A stretch of DNA of 64,000 nt from Xanthomarina maritima (lineage in GTDB: Bacteria; Bacteroidota; Bacteroidia; Flavobacteriales; Flavobacteriaceae): NCBI RefSeq assembly GCF_008084905.1, contig NZ_VSFC01000012.1:62001-126000 (forward strand), read 5' to 3'. This document shows, one piece after another, positions 45,036-55,428 of the stretch (positions are counted from its first letter, which is position 1; each line of letters opens with the position of its first letter). Position numbers and translations under genes: made by a program. The notes beneath the pieces were generated by a model. The model saw only the letters and a list, made by a program, of their open reading frames with translations, did not search any database and was not told where the DNA came from.

Positions 45036-45458
45036 TTATTTTAAAATTATATTTCTAGTATTATTTTCATTTAATTTTAAAACAATACTATCAAAATTAT
45101 TAGTTATTAACTCTTCAATTAATTCTGGCCATTCAATTATTATCCAATGGTTTGAATCTATATAATCTTCAATGCCAAAATTATAGGCTTCATCAATGTC
45201 TTTAATTCTATATAAATCAAAATGATAAATTTTATCATCTTTTAATTCATATTCATTAACTATTGAATAAGTTGGACTACTTACTTCATCAAAACTTCCG
45301 AGCTGTTTTACAAACGCTTTTATTAAGGTCGTTTTACCAACTCCCATATCGCCATAAAGCAAAATCGTTTTGCTATTAAGGTTTTTGATGAGTTTTTTAG
45401 CAACAGATTGTAACTCATTTATACTATAATCAATATTCAATTTCATTGAATTTTGCAT
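45036..45458 (-). CDS. tsaE: tRNA threonylcarbamoyladenosine biosynthesis ATPase TsaE
   Basis: A 140-residue P-loop ATPase that works with TsaB/TsaD to make t6A37 in ANN-decoding tRNAs. Walker A is GDMGVGKTTLI (Lys42, Thr43), with EVSSPTYSIVNEY and FDLYRIKDIDEA typical of TsaE, and IIEWPE near the end. The in-frame ATG four codons later could be the true start. It lies 74 bp downstream of porX. Confidence 0.93.
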   Translation of the reverse strand: MQNSMKLNIDYSINELQSVAKKLIKNLNSKTILLYGDMGVGKTTLIKAFVKQLGSFDEVSSPTYSIVNEYELKDDKIYHFDLYRIKDIDEAYNFGIEDYIDSNHWIIIEWPELIEELITNNFDSIVLKLNENNTRNIILK

Positions 45459-45532
45459 ACAATAATAGGAATAATAATTTAGAAAAACTAATAAAATGTG
45501 TATTTCATCGGATTTTTTTGCATTACACGGAT

Positions 45533-47086
45533 TTATTTAGGACTTAAAACCACAAATGGAATAATCATTTCTTCTAAAGAAACGCCACCATGTTGATAGG
45601 TGTTTCTATAGTAACTAACATAATGATTATAATTGTTTGGATATGCAAAAAATAAATCACCTTTAGCAAAAATAAAAGAGCTGCTCATTGAAATTGAAGG
45701 CAAGTGAATAGATTTTGGATCTTTAGCAACTAAAACGTCTTTATCTTCATAAGTTAAACTTCTTCCAGTTTTATAACGTAAATTTAAACTTGTGTCTTTG
45801 TCTCCAATTACTTTTGAAGGATTTTTAACATTTATTGTGCCATGATCTGTAGTAACAATTAATTTAAAACCTAACTGTTGCGCTTGTTGAATCATTTCTA
45901 AAAGCGGCGAGTTTTTAAACCAACTTTGGGTTAAAGAGCGATATGCTTTATCATTAGAAGCTAATTCTTTAACAACATCCATTTCGGTTTTAGAATGCGA
46001 AAGCATATCGACAAAGTTGTAAACTATAACAGATAAGTCGTTGTCTTTTAAAGATCTAAAATTTTCAACTAATTTTTTACCATTTTTTAAATTCGTTATT
46101 TTATGGTACTCAGATTTTAAATGCGAAAGTCCTAAACGTTTTAATTGTGCATTTAAAAAATCTTCTTCATGAAGGTTTTTTCCACCTTCGTCTGTGTCAT
46201 TTTTCCATAAATCAGGATGTAGTTTTTCCATATCGCTAGGCATTAATCCAGAGAATATGGCATTTCGAGAATACTGAGTTGCAGTTGGTAAAATACTAAA
46301 AAATGGAGACTCAGATTCTTTCTTATAATAATTATTTATAATAGGCTCAAATGCTTTCCATTGGTCATATCTTAAATTATCTATAACGACTAAAAGTGTT
46401 GGTTGTTCTTTACTTAGCTCTGGAACAACTTTATCTTTAAATAAGGTATGAGATAAAGTAGGTGCTTCTGTATGTGGTTCAAACCAACTTGGATAATGTT
46501 TGTCAATAAACTTTCCAAATTGCGTATTTGCTTCATTTTTTTGAGATTCTAAAATCTCAAACATACCAGCATCTTCAATGTTTTCAAGCTGAATTTCCCA
46601 ATAAATTAGTTTTTGATATAAATTAACCCATTCTTCATAGCTATTAACCATACTTAAATCCATAGCAATTTTACGAAATTCTTGTTGGTAGTTAGAAGTT
46701 GTTTTTTCTGACACCAATCTGGAATGGTCTAAATTTTTCTTTAAACTCAATAAAATCTGATTTGGATTAACAGGTTTAATCAAATAGTCAGCAATTTTAT
46801 TACCAATTGCTTCTTCCATAATATATTCTTCTTCACTCTTAGTAATCATTACTACTGGAAGTGTGTCTCGTTTTTCTTTTATTTCATTTAAGGTTTCTAA
46901 TCCAGTTAGGCCTGGCATGTTTTCGTCTAAAAAAACAATGTCGAAATTTTTATCATCTAAAACTTCTAGGGCTTCTGTACCACTTTGGCAGGTTGTTACC
47001 AAATAGTTTTTTTGTTCAAGGAATAAGATATGTGGTTTTAATAAATCAATTTCATCGTCAACCCAAAGAATATTTATATGGTTCAT
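45533..47086 (-). CDS. porX: Response regulator PorX with PglZ phosphatase domain
   Basis: A 517-residue regulator of the type IX secretion system. The receiver domain (1-120) has the acidic pocket Asp10/Asp11, phosphoryl acceptor Asp54, Thr82 and Lys104. A helical linker leads to an alkaline-phosphatase-like PglZ domain (about 225-517) with metal ligands Asp236 (VVIDNLRYDQW), the Thr in PTATQYSRN (268-270), Asp360 and His364 (NFVDMLSHSK) and Asp414/His415 (TTDHGTI). In studied species PorX pairs with the kinase PorY and binds PorL; neither is in this window. Confidence 0.93.
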   Translation of the reverse strand: MNHINILWVDDEIDLLKPHILFLEQKNYLVTTCQSGTEALEVLDDKNFDIVFLDENMPGLTGLETLNEIKEKRDTLPVVMITKSEEEYIMEEAIGNKIADYLIKPVNPNQILLSLKKNLDHSRLVSEKTTSNYQQEFRKIAMDLSMVNSYEEWVNLYQKLIYWEIQLENIEDAGMFEILESQKNEANTQFGKFIDKHYPSWFEPHTEAPTLSHTLFKDKVVPELSKEQPTLLVVIDNLRYDQWKAFEPIINNYYKKESESPFFSILPTATQYSRNAIFSGLMPSDMEKLHPDLWKNDTDEGGKNLHEEDFLNAQLKRLGLSHLKSEYHKITNLKNGKKLVENFRSLKDNDLSVIVYNFVDMLSHSKTEMDVVKELASNDKAYRSLTQSWFKNSPLLEMIQQAQQLGFKLIVTTDHGTINVKNPSKVIGDKDTSLNLRYKTGRSLTYEDKDVLVAKDPKSIHLPSISMSSSFIFAKGDLFFAYPNNYNHYVSYYRNTYQHGGVSLEEMIIPFVVLSPK

Positions 47087-47087
47087 G

Positions 47088-47095
47088 TATATTTG
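47088..47095 (+). promoter_or_regulatory. -7 box of the HD hydrolase gene
   Basis: TATATTTG matches TAnnTTTG. It lies downstream of the most upstream ATG (47078), which is therefore unlikely to be used. Confidence 0.4.
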
Positions 47096-47122
47096 TTTAA
47101 ATTTTTAAATCTTAGAATAAGC

Positions 47123-48352
47123 TTGATTGTGCAAAACAAACTTAAAATATTTAACGACCCAATTTACGGTTTTATTACTATACCTAATTCGTTAATTTAC
47201 GATTTAATTGAGCATAAATATTTTCAACGCTTAAGAAGAATTTCTCAAATGGGTATGTCTTATTTGGTGTATCCAGGTGCACATCATACCAGATTTCATC
47301 ATGCTTTAGGGTGTATGCATTTAATGCAAAAAGCTGTCAATGTACTTCGTTTTAAAGGGGTTACGATTTCTAATGATGAAGAACAGGCACTTTATATTGC
47401 TATTTTATTACATGATATAGGTCATGGTCCATTCTCTCATGCTATGGAACATAGTATTGTAAATGGAGTCTCTCATGAAGAGGTTTCATTACTTTTTATG
47501 GAACAGCTTAATCAAGACTTTAACTTAAGTTTAACGCTAGCAATTCAAATTTTTAAAGGAGAACACCCAAGAAAGTTTCTTTGTCAGTTAATTTCTGGAC
47601 AATTGGATATGGATCGAGCTGATTATTTAAAAAGAGATAGTTTTTATACAGGAGTAGCAGAAGGAAATATAAATAGTGAACGCTTAATAACCATGCTTAA
47701 TGTTATAGATGATGAGTTGGTAATTGAAGAAAAAGGTATTTATAGTGTTGAGAAATTTTTAGTAGCTAGAAGGCTTATGTATTGGCAAGTCTATTTGCAT
47801 AAAACTAGCTTAGCTGCTGAACAACTATTGATTCGTGTTTTAAAACGTGCAAAAGAGTTAACAAACCAAGGAATAGAATTAAAAGCTAGCGAAGCATTAC
47901 AATTCTTTTTAAAACAAGAAATTACAATTAAAAACTTTAATAGCGAAACACTTGATATTTTTGCAAGATTAGATGATTATGATATTATTTCAGCAATGAA
48001 AGAATGGCAATACCACGACGATTTTATTTTAAAGAATTTATGCGATATGCTAATAAATCGTGATTTACTTAAAGTAAAATTAAAAAACAAGAAGGTTAAA
48101 AAAGAAATGCTTCAAGTACATATTCAAAAATTAATTGATACATATGGAATAAGTAAAGAAGAAGCTAATTATTTTGTTTTTACTGGAGAGATTTCAAATC
48201 AAGCATATCAAATAAAAAAACAACATATAAATATATTGTATAAAAACGGTAAAATACAGGATATTATTAAAGCTTCAGACCAATTAAACCTAAAAGCACT
48301 CTCAAAAACAGTTACAAAATATTATATCTGTTATCCTAAAGAAAAACTTTAG
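47123..48352 (+). CDS. HD-domain phosphohydrolase
   Basis: A protein of about 409 residues starting at TTG 47123 or GTG 47129; both follow the -7 box at 47088-47095. NDPIYGFITIP, HKYFQRLRRISQMGMSYLVYPGAHHTRFHHALG and ALLLHDIGHGPFSHAME type motifs hold the HD metal ligands. SGQLDMDRADYLKRDSFYTG is the SAMHD1/dGTPase-like signature. It probably hydrolyses a (deoxy)nucleotide; the substrate is not defined. Divergent from porX. Confidence 0.88.
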   Translation: MIVQNKLKIFNDPIYGFITIPNSLIYDLIEHKYFQRLRRISQMGMSYLVYPGAHHTRFHHALGCMHLMQKAVNVLRFKGVTISNDEEQALYIAILLHDIGHGPFSHAMEHSIVNGVSHEEVSLLFMEQLNQDFNLSLTLAIQIFKGEHPRKFLCQLISGQLDMDRADYLKRDSFYTGVAEGNINSERLITMLNVIDDELVIEEKGIYSVEKFLVARRLMYWQVYLHKTSLAAEQLLIRVLKRAKELTNQGIELKASEALQFFLKQEITIKNFNSETLDIFARLDDYDIISAMKEWQYHDDFILKNLCDMLINRDLLKVKLKNKKVKKEMLQVHIQKLIDTYGISKEEANYFVFTGEISNQAYQIKKQHINILYKNGKIQDIIKASDQLNLKALSKTVTKYYICYPKEKL

Positions 48353-48363
48353 CACTTTTTTCC

Positions 48364-48371
48364 TATTTTTG
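48364..48371 (+). promoter_or_regulatory. -7 box directly before lpxD
   Basis: TATTTTTG matches TAnnTTTG only 5 nt before the ATG at 48377, so the transcript would be leaderless or nearly so if this promoter is used. Confidence 0.35.
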
Positions 48372-48376
48372 CTGGA

Positions 48377-49405
48377 ATGAAATTTACAGCACAACAAATA
48401 GCAGGAATATTAGAAGGCGACATTGTAGGGAATCCAGATGTTGAAGTTTCTAAACTTTCCAAAATTGAAGAAGGCACAGAAGGCTCTTTAACCTTCCTTG
48501 CTAATCCTAAATATCAACCATATATATATTCAACAAAAGCATCTATAACCATAGTTAATAAATCTTTTGTGCCAGAAAATAATTTGGAAACAACACTTAT
48601 TAAAGTGGAAGATGCTTATAAATCTTTTTCTAAGTTGTTAGAATATTACAATCTGGTTAAATTAAATAAACATGGTATCGAAAATCCTTCGTTTATTTCA
48701 GAAACTGCAACATATGGTTCCAATATTTATATTGGAGCTTTTACATATATTGGTGAGAATGTAAAAATTGGAGATAACGTAAAAATATTTCCTAATACAT
48801 ATATTGGAGATAATGTTATTATTGGAAATGATACAATAGTTTTTGCTGGTGCTAAATTATACTCAGAAACTGTAATAGGAACAAACTGTGTTATTAATTC
48901 AGGTGTTATTATTGGAGCAGATGGTTTTGGTTTTGTGCCAAATGAAAAAGGTGAGTATAATAAAGTACCTCAAACTGGTAATGTTATTATTGAAGATTTT
49001 GTAGACATTGGTGCAGGAACAACTATAGATCGAGCAACTTTAGGTTCTACTAGAATAAGAAAAGGTGTGAAACTAGATAACCATATTCAAATAGCACATA
49101 ATGTTGAAATTGGTAAAAACACTGTTATAGCTGCTCAAACAGGAATTGCTGGCTCAACTAAAATTGGAGAAAACTGCCAAATAGGAGGACAAGTTGGAAT
49201 TGTTGGTCATATTGTTATAGGCAATAATGTTAAGATTCAAGCACAATCTGGAATTGGTAGAAGTATAAAGGATAATGAAATGTTGCAAGGATCACCTGCA
49301 CTAACTTATGGAGACTATAACAAATCCTATGTCCATTTTAAGAATTTACCAAAAATTGTAAAAAATATAACTGATTTAGAAAAAAAAGTAAATGGGAATA
49401 ATTAA
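48377..49405 (+). CDS. lpxD: UDP-3-O-acyl-glucosamine N-acyltransferase
   Basis: Third step of lipid A synthesis. The 342-residue protein has an N-terminal uridine-binding domain ([19 protein letters not shown], about 1-95) and a left-handed beta-helix of hexapeptide repeats (about 105-310: [19 protein letters not shown]). The catalytic His lies in [13 protein letters not shown]. The 3' end overlaps lpxC/fabZ by 14 bp. It opens the lipid A run of the operon. Confidence 0.95.
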   Translation: MKFTAQQIAGILEGDIVGNPDVEVSKLSKIEEGTEGSLTFLANPKYQPYIYSTKASITIVNKSFVPENNLETTLIKVEDAYKSFSKLLEYYNLVKLNKHGIENPSFISETATYGSNIYIGAFTYIGENVKIGDNVKIFPNTYIGDNVIIGNDTIVFAGAKLYSETVIGTNCVINSGVIIGADGFGFVPNEKGEYNKVPQTGNVIIEDFVDIGAGTTIDRATLGSTRIRKGVKLDNHIQIAHNVEIGKNTVIAAQTGIAGSTKIGENCQIGGQVGIVGHIVIGNNVKIQAQSGIGRSIKDNEMLQGSPALTYGDYNKSYVHFKNLPKIVKNITDLEKKVNGNN

Positions 49406-50798
49406 TACTGAAGTTAAACAAAAAACTATTAAAGAAGCAGTTTCTTTAACTGGTGTTGGCTTGCACACAGGAAAAAATGTAACATTAACTTTCAAACCTG
49501 CTCCTGAAAATACAGGTTTTGCGTTTAAACGTATAGATCTAGAAGGAACACCTTTAATTGAAGCTGATGCAAATTACGTAACAAATACTCAAAGAGGAAC
49601 TTGTTTAGAAAAAAATGGAGTAACAATACAAACATCAGAACACGTATTGGCTTCTTTAGTTGGTTTAGATATAGATAATGTAATAATTGAACTTAATGCT
49701 TCAGAACCTCCAATTATGGATGGTTCTTCTAAATATTTTGTAGAAGCAATAGAAAAAGTAGGAGTTGTAGAGCAAGAAGCTTTTAGAGAAGAATATGTTG
49801 TTACAGATGTTATTTCATATACAGACGAAGAAACTGGAAGTGAGATACTTGTCATGCCAGCTTCTGAATACCAAATTACTACAATGGTAGATTTTGGAAC
49901 TAAAGTTTTAGGAACTCAGAATGCAACTCTAAAGCAAATTTCAGATTTTAAAGATGAGATTTCAGATTCAAGAACATTCAGTTTCCTACATGAATTAGAG
50001 ATGCTTCTTGAGCATGGTTTAATTAAAGGTGGAGATTTGAATAATGCTATAGTATATGTAGATAAGGAAATATCGCCATCTACTATTGAAAAATTAAAAA
50101 TAGCATTTAAAAAAGACTCTATTGCAGTAAAACCAAATGGTATACTAGATAATTTAACATTACATTATCCAAATGAAGCTGCCAGACACAAATTATTAGA
50201 TGTTGTTGGAGATTTAGCTTTAATTGGAATTCGTTTAAAAGGAAAAGTTATTGCTAATAAACCTGGACATTTTGTGAATACGCAATTTGCTAAAAAAATG
50301 TCAAAGCTTATTAAAAATGAAAAAAGGAATAATGTTCCTAAAATAGACTTAAATCAAGACCCTTTAATGGATGTGAATCAAATAATGAATATGTTGCCTC
50401 ATAGACAACCATTTTTATTAATTGATAAAATATTTGAATTGACAGATTCTGGTGTTATTGGAATGAAAAACGTGACCATGAATGAACCGTTTTTCGCAGG
50501 ACATTTCCCTGGAGCTCCAGTTATGCCTGGTGTTTTAATTGTTGAGGCTATGGCTCAAACTGGTGGAATATTAGTTTTAAGTACAGTGCCAGATCCAGAA
50601 AATTATCTAACATTCTTTATGAAAATAGATAACGTAAAATTTAAACAAAAGGTAGTGCCTGGAGACACCTTAATATTTAAATGCGATTTAATTTCACCTA
50701 TACGTCGTGGTATTTGTCATATGCAAGGATATGCATATGCAAATGGTAAATTATGTGCAGAGGCTGAGTTAATGGCTCAAATAGCAAAAGTTAAATAA
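49392..50798 (+). CDS. lpxC/fabZ: Bifunctional LpxC deacetylase / FabZ dehydratase
   Basis: A 468-residue fusion typical of Bacteroidetes. The N-terminal part (1-310) is the zinc deacetylase, the committed step of lipid A synthesis, with [17 protein letters not shown] and [19 protein letters not shown] carrying zinc and catalytic residues. The C-terminal part (about 325-468) is the 3-hydroxyacyl-ACP dehydratase: [13 protein letters not shown] and [19 protein letters not shown] with the catalytic His and Glu. The fusion ties lipid A and fatty acid synthesis, which compete for hydroxyacyl-ACP. Confidence 0.95.
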   Translation: MGIINTEVKQKTIKEAVSLTGVGLHTGKNVTLTFKPAPENTGFAFKRIDLEGTPLIEADANYVTNTQRGTCLEKNGVTIQTSEHVLASLVGLDIDNVIIELNASEPPIMDGSSKYFVEAIEKVGVVEQEAFREEYVVTDVISYTDEETGSEILVMPASEYQITTMVDFGTKVLGTQNATLKQISDFKDEISDSRTFSFLHELEMLLEHGLIKGGDLNNAIVYVDKEISPSTIEKLKIAFKKDSIAVKPNGILDNLTLHYPNEAARHKLLDVVGDLALIGIRLKGKVIANKPGHFVNTQFAKKMSKLIKNEKRNNVPKIDLNQDPLMDVNQIMNMLPHRQPFLLIDKIFELTDSGVIGMKNVTMNEPFFAGHFPGAPVMPGVLIVEAMAQTGGILVLSTVPDPENYLTFFMKIDNVKFKQKVVPGDTLIFKCDLISPIRRGICHMQGYAYANGKLCAEAELMAQIAKVK

Positions 50799-50819
50799 GA
50801 AAGTAAAAAATATAATCAA

Positions 50820-51605
50820 ATGAATCAACCTCTCGCATACGTCCATCCTGGAGCTAAAATTGCAAAAAATGTTGTTATAGACCCTTTTACAACTATACAT
50901 AATAATGTTATTATTGGAGAAGGTACTTGGATAGGAAGTAATGTTACTATTATGGAAGGAGCACGTATTGGTAAAAATTGTAATATTTTTCCAGGTGCTG
51001 TTATTTCAGCTGTTCCTCAGGATTTGAAATTTAATGACGAAGACACTTTAACAATTATTGGTAATAATGTAACCATAAGAGAATGTGTAACAATTAATAG
51101 AGGGACTACAGACAAAATGAAAACAGTTATTGGAGATAACTGTTTAATTATGGCTTATTGTCATATTGCTCATGATTGTATTGTGGGTAACAATTGTATT
51201 TTTTCTAATAATAGCACATTAGCTGGACACATTACAGTTGGTGATTATGTGGTGTTAGCAGGTATGACAGCAGTACATCAATTTTGTTCTATTGGTAATC
51301 ATGCCTTTGTAACAGGTGGATCTTTAGTTAGAAAAGATGTGCCTCCTTTTGTAAAAGCAGCAAGAGAACCTTTATCTTATGTTGGAATAAACTCAGTTGG
51401 GTTAAGAAGAAGAGGCTTTTCAACAGAAAAAATTAGAGAAGTACAAGATATATACAGAATTCTATACCAGAAAAATTACAATAATACACAGGCTTCTGAA
51501 ATAATAGAAGCTGAAATGGAAGCTACTCCTGAAAGAGATGAAATTCTTCAATTTATTAAGAATTCGCATCGAGGAATTATGAAAGGATATTTTAAATCTA
51601 ATTAA
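50820..51605 (+). CDS. lpxA: Acyl-ACP--UDP-GlcNAc O-acyltransferase
   Basis: First step of lipid A synthesis. A 261-residue beta-helix enzyme: QPLAYVHPGAKIAKNVVIDPF at the start, the catalytic base in YCHIAHDCIVGNN (His118 of the HxxH pair), GMTAVHQFCSIGNHAFVTGG, and the C-terminal helical domain with GLRRRGFSTEKIREV. It follows lpxC/fabZ by 21 bp. Confidence 0.95.
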   Translation: MNQPLAYVHPGAKIAKNVVIDPFTTIHNNVIIGEGTWIGSNVTIMEGARIGKNCNIFPGAVISAVPQDLKFNDEDTLTIIGNNVTIRECVTINRGTTDKMKTVIGDNCLIMAYCHIAHDCIVGNNCIFSNNSTLAGHITVGDYVVLAGMTAVHQFCSIGNHAFVTGGSLVRKDVPPFVKAAREPLSYVGINSVGLRRRGFSTEKIREVQDIYRILYQKNYNNTQASEIIEAEMEATPERDEILQFIKNSHRGIMKGYFKSN

Positions 51606-51653
51606 TTGATAATTCTAAAAGTAAAACTAATAAAATAACAATTAAATAAGATA

Positions 51654-52220
51654 ATGGCAACAACAAGCGATATTAGAAACGGATTATGTATTAGATATAA
51701 TAACGACATTTATAAAATAATTGAGTTTTTACATGTAAAACCAGGTAAAGGACCAGCTTTTGTTAGAACAAAAATGAAAAGTGTTACCAATGGAAAAGTT
51801 TTAGATAATACCTTTTCAGCAGGACATAAATTAGAAGATGTTCGTGTGGAAACTCATAAATTTCAATTTTTATATCACGATGGAGAGTTTTATCATTTTA
51901 TGAATACAGAAGATTATACTCAAATACGTTTACTTGAAGCTGCTTTAGATAGGCCAGATTTAATGAAAGAAGGCGAAGTTGTAACAGTAATAATCAACAC
52001 AGAAGATAACATGCCTCTTTCAGTTGAAATGCCAGCAAGTGTTATTCTTGAAGTTACTCATACAGAACCAGGTGTTAAAGGTAACACAGCTACTAATGCT
52101 ACAAAGCCTGCAACTGTTGAAACTGGAGCAGAAGTAAATGTGCCTTTATTTATAAATGAAGGTGATAAAATTAAAATTGAAACTGAAAAAGGGACTTATA
52201 AAGAACGAGTTAAAGAATAA
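51654..52220 (+). CDS. efp: Elongation factor P
   Basis: A 188-residue translation factor that relieves ribosome stalling at polyproline. It has the KOW-like domain 1 with the tip loop [15 protein letters not shown] (Lys at the modifiable position) and two OB domains. The C-terminal [18 protein letters not shown] is the family signature. It sits between lpxA and a second lpxD-like gene, 5 bp before the latter. No EpmA/EpmB-type modification gene is visible here. Confidence 0.95.
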   Translation: MATTSDIRNGLCIRYNNDIYKIIEFLHVKPGKGPAFVRTKMKSVTNGKVLDNTFSAGHKLEDVRVETHKFQFLYHDGEFYHFMNTEDYTQIRLLEAALDRPDLMKEGEVVTVIINTEDNMPLSVEMPASVILEVTHTEPGVKGNTATNATKPATVETGAEVNVPLFINEGDKIKIETEKGTYKERVKE

Positions 52221-52225
52221 TAAGC

Positions 52226-53161
52226 GTGAAGTTTCCTAATCCTTATACATTAAAACAGATTTCAGAAATAATTGATTGTCAATTTGTTGGAGATTCAAGT
52301 TTTCAAGTTCTTGGCATGAACGAAATTCATGTTGTTGAAGCTGGAGATATTGTTTTTGTAGATCATCCTAAATATTATGACAAAGCTCTAGATTCTGCTG
52401 CAACCATTGTATTAATAAACAAAGAAGTAGATTGCCCTGAAGGTAAAGCATTGTTAATTAGTGATGATCCTTTTAGAGATTTCAATAAGTTAACACAACA
52501 CTTTAAACCTTTTATTTCTTCTAATTTGGCTATTTCACCTTCAGCTAAAATAGGAAAAAACACCATTATTCAACCCAATTGTTTTATAGGAAATAATGTA
52601 ATTATTGGAAACAATTGTATTATCCATTCGAATGTAAGTATTTACGATGATACTATAATTGGAAACAACGTGATTATTCATGCTGGCTCTATTTTAGGTG
52701 CCAGTGCTTTTTATTATAAAAAAAGACCTGAAGGTTTTGATCAATTAATATCTGGTGGACGTGTTGTAATTGAAGACCATGTTGATATTGGTGCTTTATG
52801 CACTATAGACAAAGGGGTTACAGCAGATACAACTATTGGTGAAGGGTCTAAACTTGATAATCAAATTCAAGTTGGTCACGATACAGTTATTGGAAAAAGA
52901 TGTCTAATTGCTTCTCAAGTTGGAATTGCTGGATGTGTTATTATAGAAGACGAAGTAACTATTTGGGGGCAAGTTGGTATTACTAGTGGAATTATTATAG
53001 GTAAAAAGGCTGTTATTTCTGCTCAATCTGGAGTAAGTAAATCTCTTGAAGGAAATAAAAGTTATTTTGGAACTCCTGCTGATGATTTTAGATCAAAATA
53101 TAAAGAGATAGCTTCAATTAGAAAGATTCCTGAAATATTAGATAAATTAAATATTAAATAA
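52226..53161 (+). CDS. LpxD-like beta-helix acyltransferase (second paralogue)
   Basis: A 311-residue protein starting at GTG 52226, shorter than lpxD at 48377 and different in sequence. It has an LpxD-like N-terminal domain ([26 protein letters not shown]) and hexapeptide repeats ([22 protein letters not shown]). [19 protein letters not shown] places an aligned His in the catalytic region, VGHD rather than the IAHN of lpxD. It could act on another UDP-sugar or add a different acyl chain; this is inference. It is 5 bp after efp and directly abuts the next gene. Confidence 0.85.
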   Translation: MKFPNPYTLKQISEIIDCQFVGDSSFQVLGMNEIHVVEAGDIVFVDHPKYYDKALDSAATIVLINKEVDCPEGKALLISDDPFRDFNKLTQHFKPFISSNLAISPSAKIGKNTIIQPNCFIGNNVIIGNNCIIHSNVSIYDDTIIGNNVIIHAGSILGASAFYYKKRPEGFDQLISGGRVVIEDHVDIGALCTIDKGVTADTTIGEGSKLDNQIQVGHDTVIGKRCLIASQVGIAGCVIIEDEVTIWGQVGITSGIIIGKKAVISAQSGVSKSLEGNKSYFGTPADDFRSKYKEIASIRKIPEILDKLNIK

Positions 53162-53569
53162 ATGAGCCCTAAAGAATTAGTTAAGCAATTTTATGAATAC
53201 GACTTATTAAAAAATAAAATTGCCGTAGAAAAATACTTCCATAAAGATTGTCAATTACATTGGAATAGTAGTAAAGGGTTTCAAGTACTTAACTATGATA
53301 ATATTTTAACCTTTTTCAATAATATAAATGAAACTTATCATAATTTAAGATCAGAGATTAGCCATTTACTTCAAGAAGGAGATTTTGTTACTACTAGATA
53401 CACAGTTTTTGGAAGTACTATGGAAAATCAAGATGAAGAAATGCCACTAGCTCATTATATTAGTATTTGGCAAATTAAAGATGGTAAATTTTTTAAAGGC
53501 CATCAAATAAGTCAATTAGCAGATGAAGCTGCTATAAAAGCAAATTCTTTTTCTGAAATTAAAGTTTAA
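53162..53569 (+). CDS. SnoaL/NTF2-like protein
   Basis: A 135-residue protein whose start codon directly follows the stop of the lpxD paralogue, so the two are almost certainly co-translated. MSPKELVKQFYEYDLLKN, a cone-shaped helix region, and HYISIWQIKDGKFFKGHQ match the SnoaL-like polyketide-cyclase fold. These are small ligand-binding or isomerase domains with no fixed activity. Function unknown. Confidence 0.75.
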   Translation: MSPKELVKQFYEYDLLKNKIAVEKYFHKDCQLHWNSSKGFQVLNYDNILTFFNNINETYHNLRSEISHLLQEGDFVTTRYTVFGSTMENQDEEMPLAHYISIWQIKDGKFFKGHQISQLADEAAIKANSFSEIKV

Positions 53570-53597
53570 ATAGCTTTATAAATAGCTGTTAAAATCT

Positions 53598-53605
53598 TAC
53601 TTTTG
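53598..53605 (+). promoter_or_regulatory. -7 box of sucD
   Basis: TACTTTTG matches TAnnTTTG; a weak TTTA lies 19 nt upstream at 53575-53578. The leader to ATG 53640 is about 28 nt. Confidence 0.45.
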
Positions 53606-53639
53606 CCACGTTTTAAAAACATAAATAAATTAATCAACA

Positions 53640-54512
53640 ATGAGCGTTTTAGTTAATAAAGATTCAAAAATAATTGTTCAAGGATTCACAGGTAGTGAAG
53701 GAACTTTCCATGCAGGTCAAATGATCGAATATGGAACAAATGTTGTAGGTGGAGTAACTCCTGGAAAAGGAGGTCAAACTCATTTAGACAGACCAGTATT
53801 CAACACAGTTCAAGAAGCTGTAGAAAAAGCAGGTGCAGACACGACTATTATTTTTGTACCACCAGCTTTTGCTGCAGACGCTATTATGGAAGCTGCAGAT
53901 GCTGGAATTAAAGTAATTATTACTATTACAGAAGGTATTCCAGTAGGAGATATGATTAAAGCTGCAGACTACATTAAAAATAGAGATTGTAGATTAATTG
54001 GCCCTAACTGTCCAGGAGTTATTACTCCAGGTGAAGCTAAAGTTGGAATTATGCCAGGTTTTGTATTCAAAAAAGGAAAAGTTGGTATTGTTTCTAAATC
54101 TGGAACTTTAACTTATGAAGCTGCAGACCAAGTTGTAAAACAAGGATTAGGAATTACAACAGCTATTGGTATTGGTGGAGATCCGATTATTGGTACAACT
54201 ACAAAACAAGCTGTAGAATTATTAATAAACGATCCTGAAACTGAAGCAGTTGTTATGATTGGTGAAATTGGAGGGCAATTGGAAGCAGATGCTGCTAATT
54301 GGTATAAAGCTAGTGGATCTAAAAAACCTATTGTTGGTTTTATAGCCGGAGAAACTGCTCCTGCTGGTCGTACAATGGGTCATGCTGGTGCCATTGTTGG
54401 TGGAAGTGATGATACAGCCCAAGCTAAAAAGAAAATTATGAGAGCTTGTGGTATTCACGTAGTAGATTCGCCTGCCGAAATTGGAAAAAAAGTAAAAGAA
54501 GTTTTAGGATAA
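53640..54512 (+). CDS. sucD: Succinate-CoA ligase subunit alpha
   Basis: TCA cycle enzyme subunit (succinyl-CoA plus ADP/GDP to succinate). The 290-residue chain has the CoA-binding [39 protein letters not shown] and the phosphohistidine His248 in [11 protein letters not shown]. The beta subunit (sucC) is not adjacent, which is normal for many Bacteroidetes. It has its own -7 box and terminator. Confidence 0.95.
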   Translation: MSVLVNKDSKIIVQGFTGSEGTFHAGQMIEYGTNVVGGVTPGKGGQTHLDRPVFNTVQEAVEKAGADTTIIFVPPAFAADAIMEAADAGIKVIITITEGIPVGDMIKAADYIKNRDCRLIGPNCPGVITPGEAKVGIMPGFVFKKGKVGIVSKSGTLTYEAADQVVKQGLGITTAIGIGGDPIIGTTTKQAVELLINDPETEAVVMIGEIGGQLEADAANWYKASGSKKPIVGFIAGETAPAGRTMGHAGAIVGGSDDTAQAKKKIMRACGIHVVDSPAEIGKKVKEVLG

Positions 54513-54532
54513 CATTCTTGTAACATATTATT

Positions 54533-54570
54533 AAACCTCATAAATTCATCTTAATTTTATGAGGTTTTTT
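54533..54570 (+). terminator. Terminator of sucD
   Basis: A 12-bp stem (AAACCTCATAAA 54533-54544 with 54556-54567) around an 11-nt loop, followed by a T-run. Confidence 0.85.
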
Positions 54571-54593
54571 TATTTCGTACAACTTCTTATCGT

Positions 54594-54601
54594 TATATTT
54601 G
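54594..54601 (+). promoter_or_regulatory. -7 box of fabG
   Basis: TATATTTG matches TAnnTTTG; the leader to ATG 54674 would be about 65 nt. Confidence 0.4.
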
Positions 54602-54673
54602 AAATACAAAATCAACCAAACGATAGAATATCAGGTTTAATTTAAATCTGTTTTCAAAGTAAAAATTATAAAA

Positions 54674-55420
54674 ATGAAATTATTAGAAGGAAAAACAGCT
54701 ATTATTACAGGAGCAAGTCGTGGAATAGGTAAAGGTATTGCACTAGTTTTTGCTCAACAAGGTGCTAATGTAGCATTTACTTATAGCTCTTCTGTGGAAG
54801 CGGCAAACGAATTAGAAAACGAATTAAATGCATTAGGTATTAAAGCCAAAGGTTATAAAAGCAATGCAGCAGATTTTAATGAAGCTCAAGAACTTGCAGA
54901 TGCTGTAGTTGCAGAATTTGGTACTATAGATATTTTGGTTAATAATGCAGGAATTACAAAGGATAATTTATTAATGCGTATTTCTGAAGAAGATTTTGAT
55001 CAAGTTATCGAAGTAAATTTAAAGTCGGTTTTTAACATGACTAAAGCAGTTCAACGAACCATGTTGAAACAACGAAAAGGCTCTATAATTAATATGAGTT
55101 CAGTAGTTGGAGTTAAAGGAAATGCAGGTCAAACTAACTATGCTGCTTCTAAAGCAGGAATCATTGGGTTTTCTAAGTCTGTTGCTTTAGAATTAGGTTC
55201 AAGAAATATTAGAAGCAATGTGATTGCTCCTGGTTTTATAGAAACAGAAATGACTGCCAAATTAGATGAAAATACAGTAAAAGGATGGAGAGATGCCATT
55301 CCATTAAAAAGAGGTGGTACACCTGAAGATATTGCTAATGTATGTGTCTTTTTGGCAAGCGATATGAGCGATTATGTTACAGGACAAACGATTAATGTAG
55401 ATGGTGGTATGCTAACTTAA
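54674..55420 (+). CDS. fabG: 3-oxoacyl-ACP reductase
   Basis: The reductase of fatty acid elongation (3-ketoacyl-ACP to 3-hydroxyacyl-ACP with NADPH). A 248-residue SDR enzyme: TGASRGIGKGIA cofactor loop, NNAGIT, and the catalytic Ser143, Tyr156 and Lys160 in SSVVGVKGNAGQTNYAASKAG. FIETEMTAKL and the C-terminal VTGQTINVDGGM are typical of FabG. It is 8 bp before the von Willebrand-like gene. Confidence 0.93.
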   Translation: MKLLEGKTAIITGASRGIGKGIALVFAQQGANVAFTYSSSVEAANELENELNALGIKAKGYKSNAADFNEAQELADAVVAEFGTIDILVNNAGITKDNLLMRISEEDFDQVIEVNLKSVFNMTKAVQRTMLKQRKGSIINMSSVVGVKGNAGQTNYAASKAGIIGFSKSVALELGSRNIRSNVIAPGFIETEMTAKLDENTVKGWRDAIPLKRGGTPEDIANVCVFLASDMSDYVTGQTINVDGGMLT

Positions 55421-55428
55421 ACTTTTAA

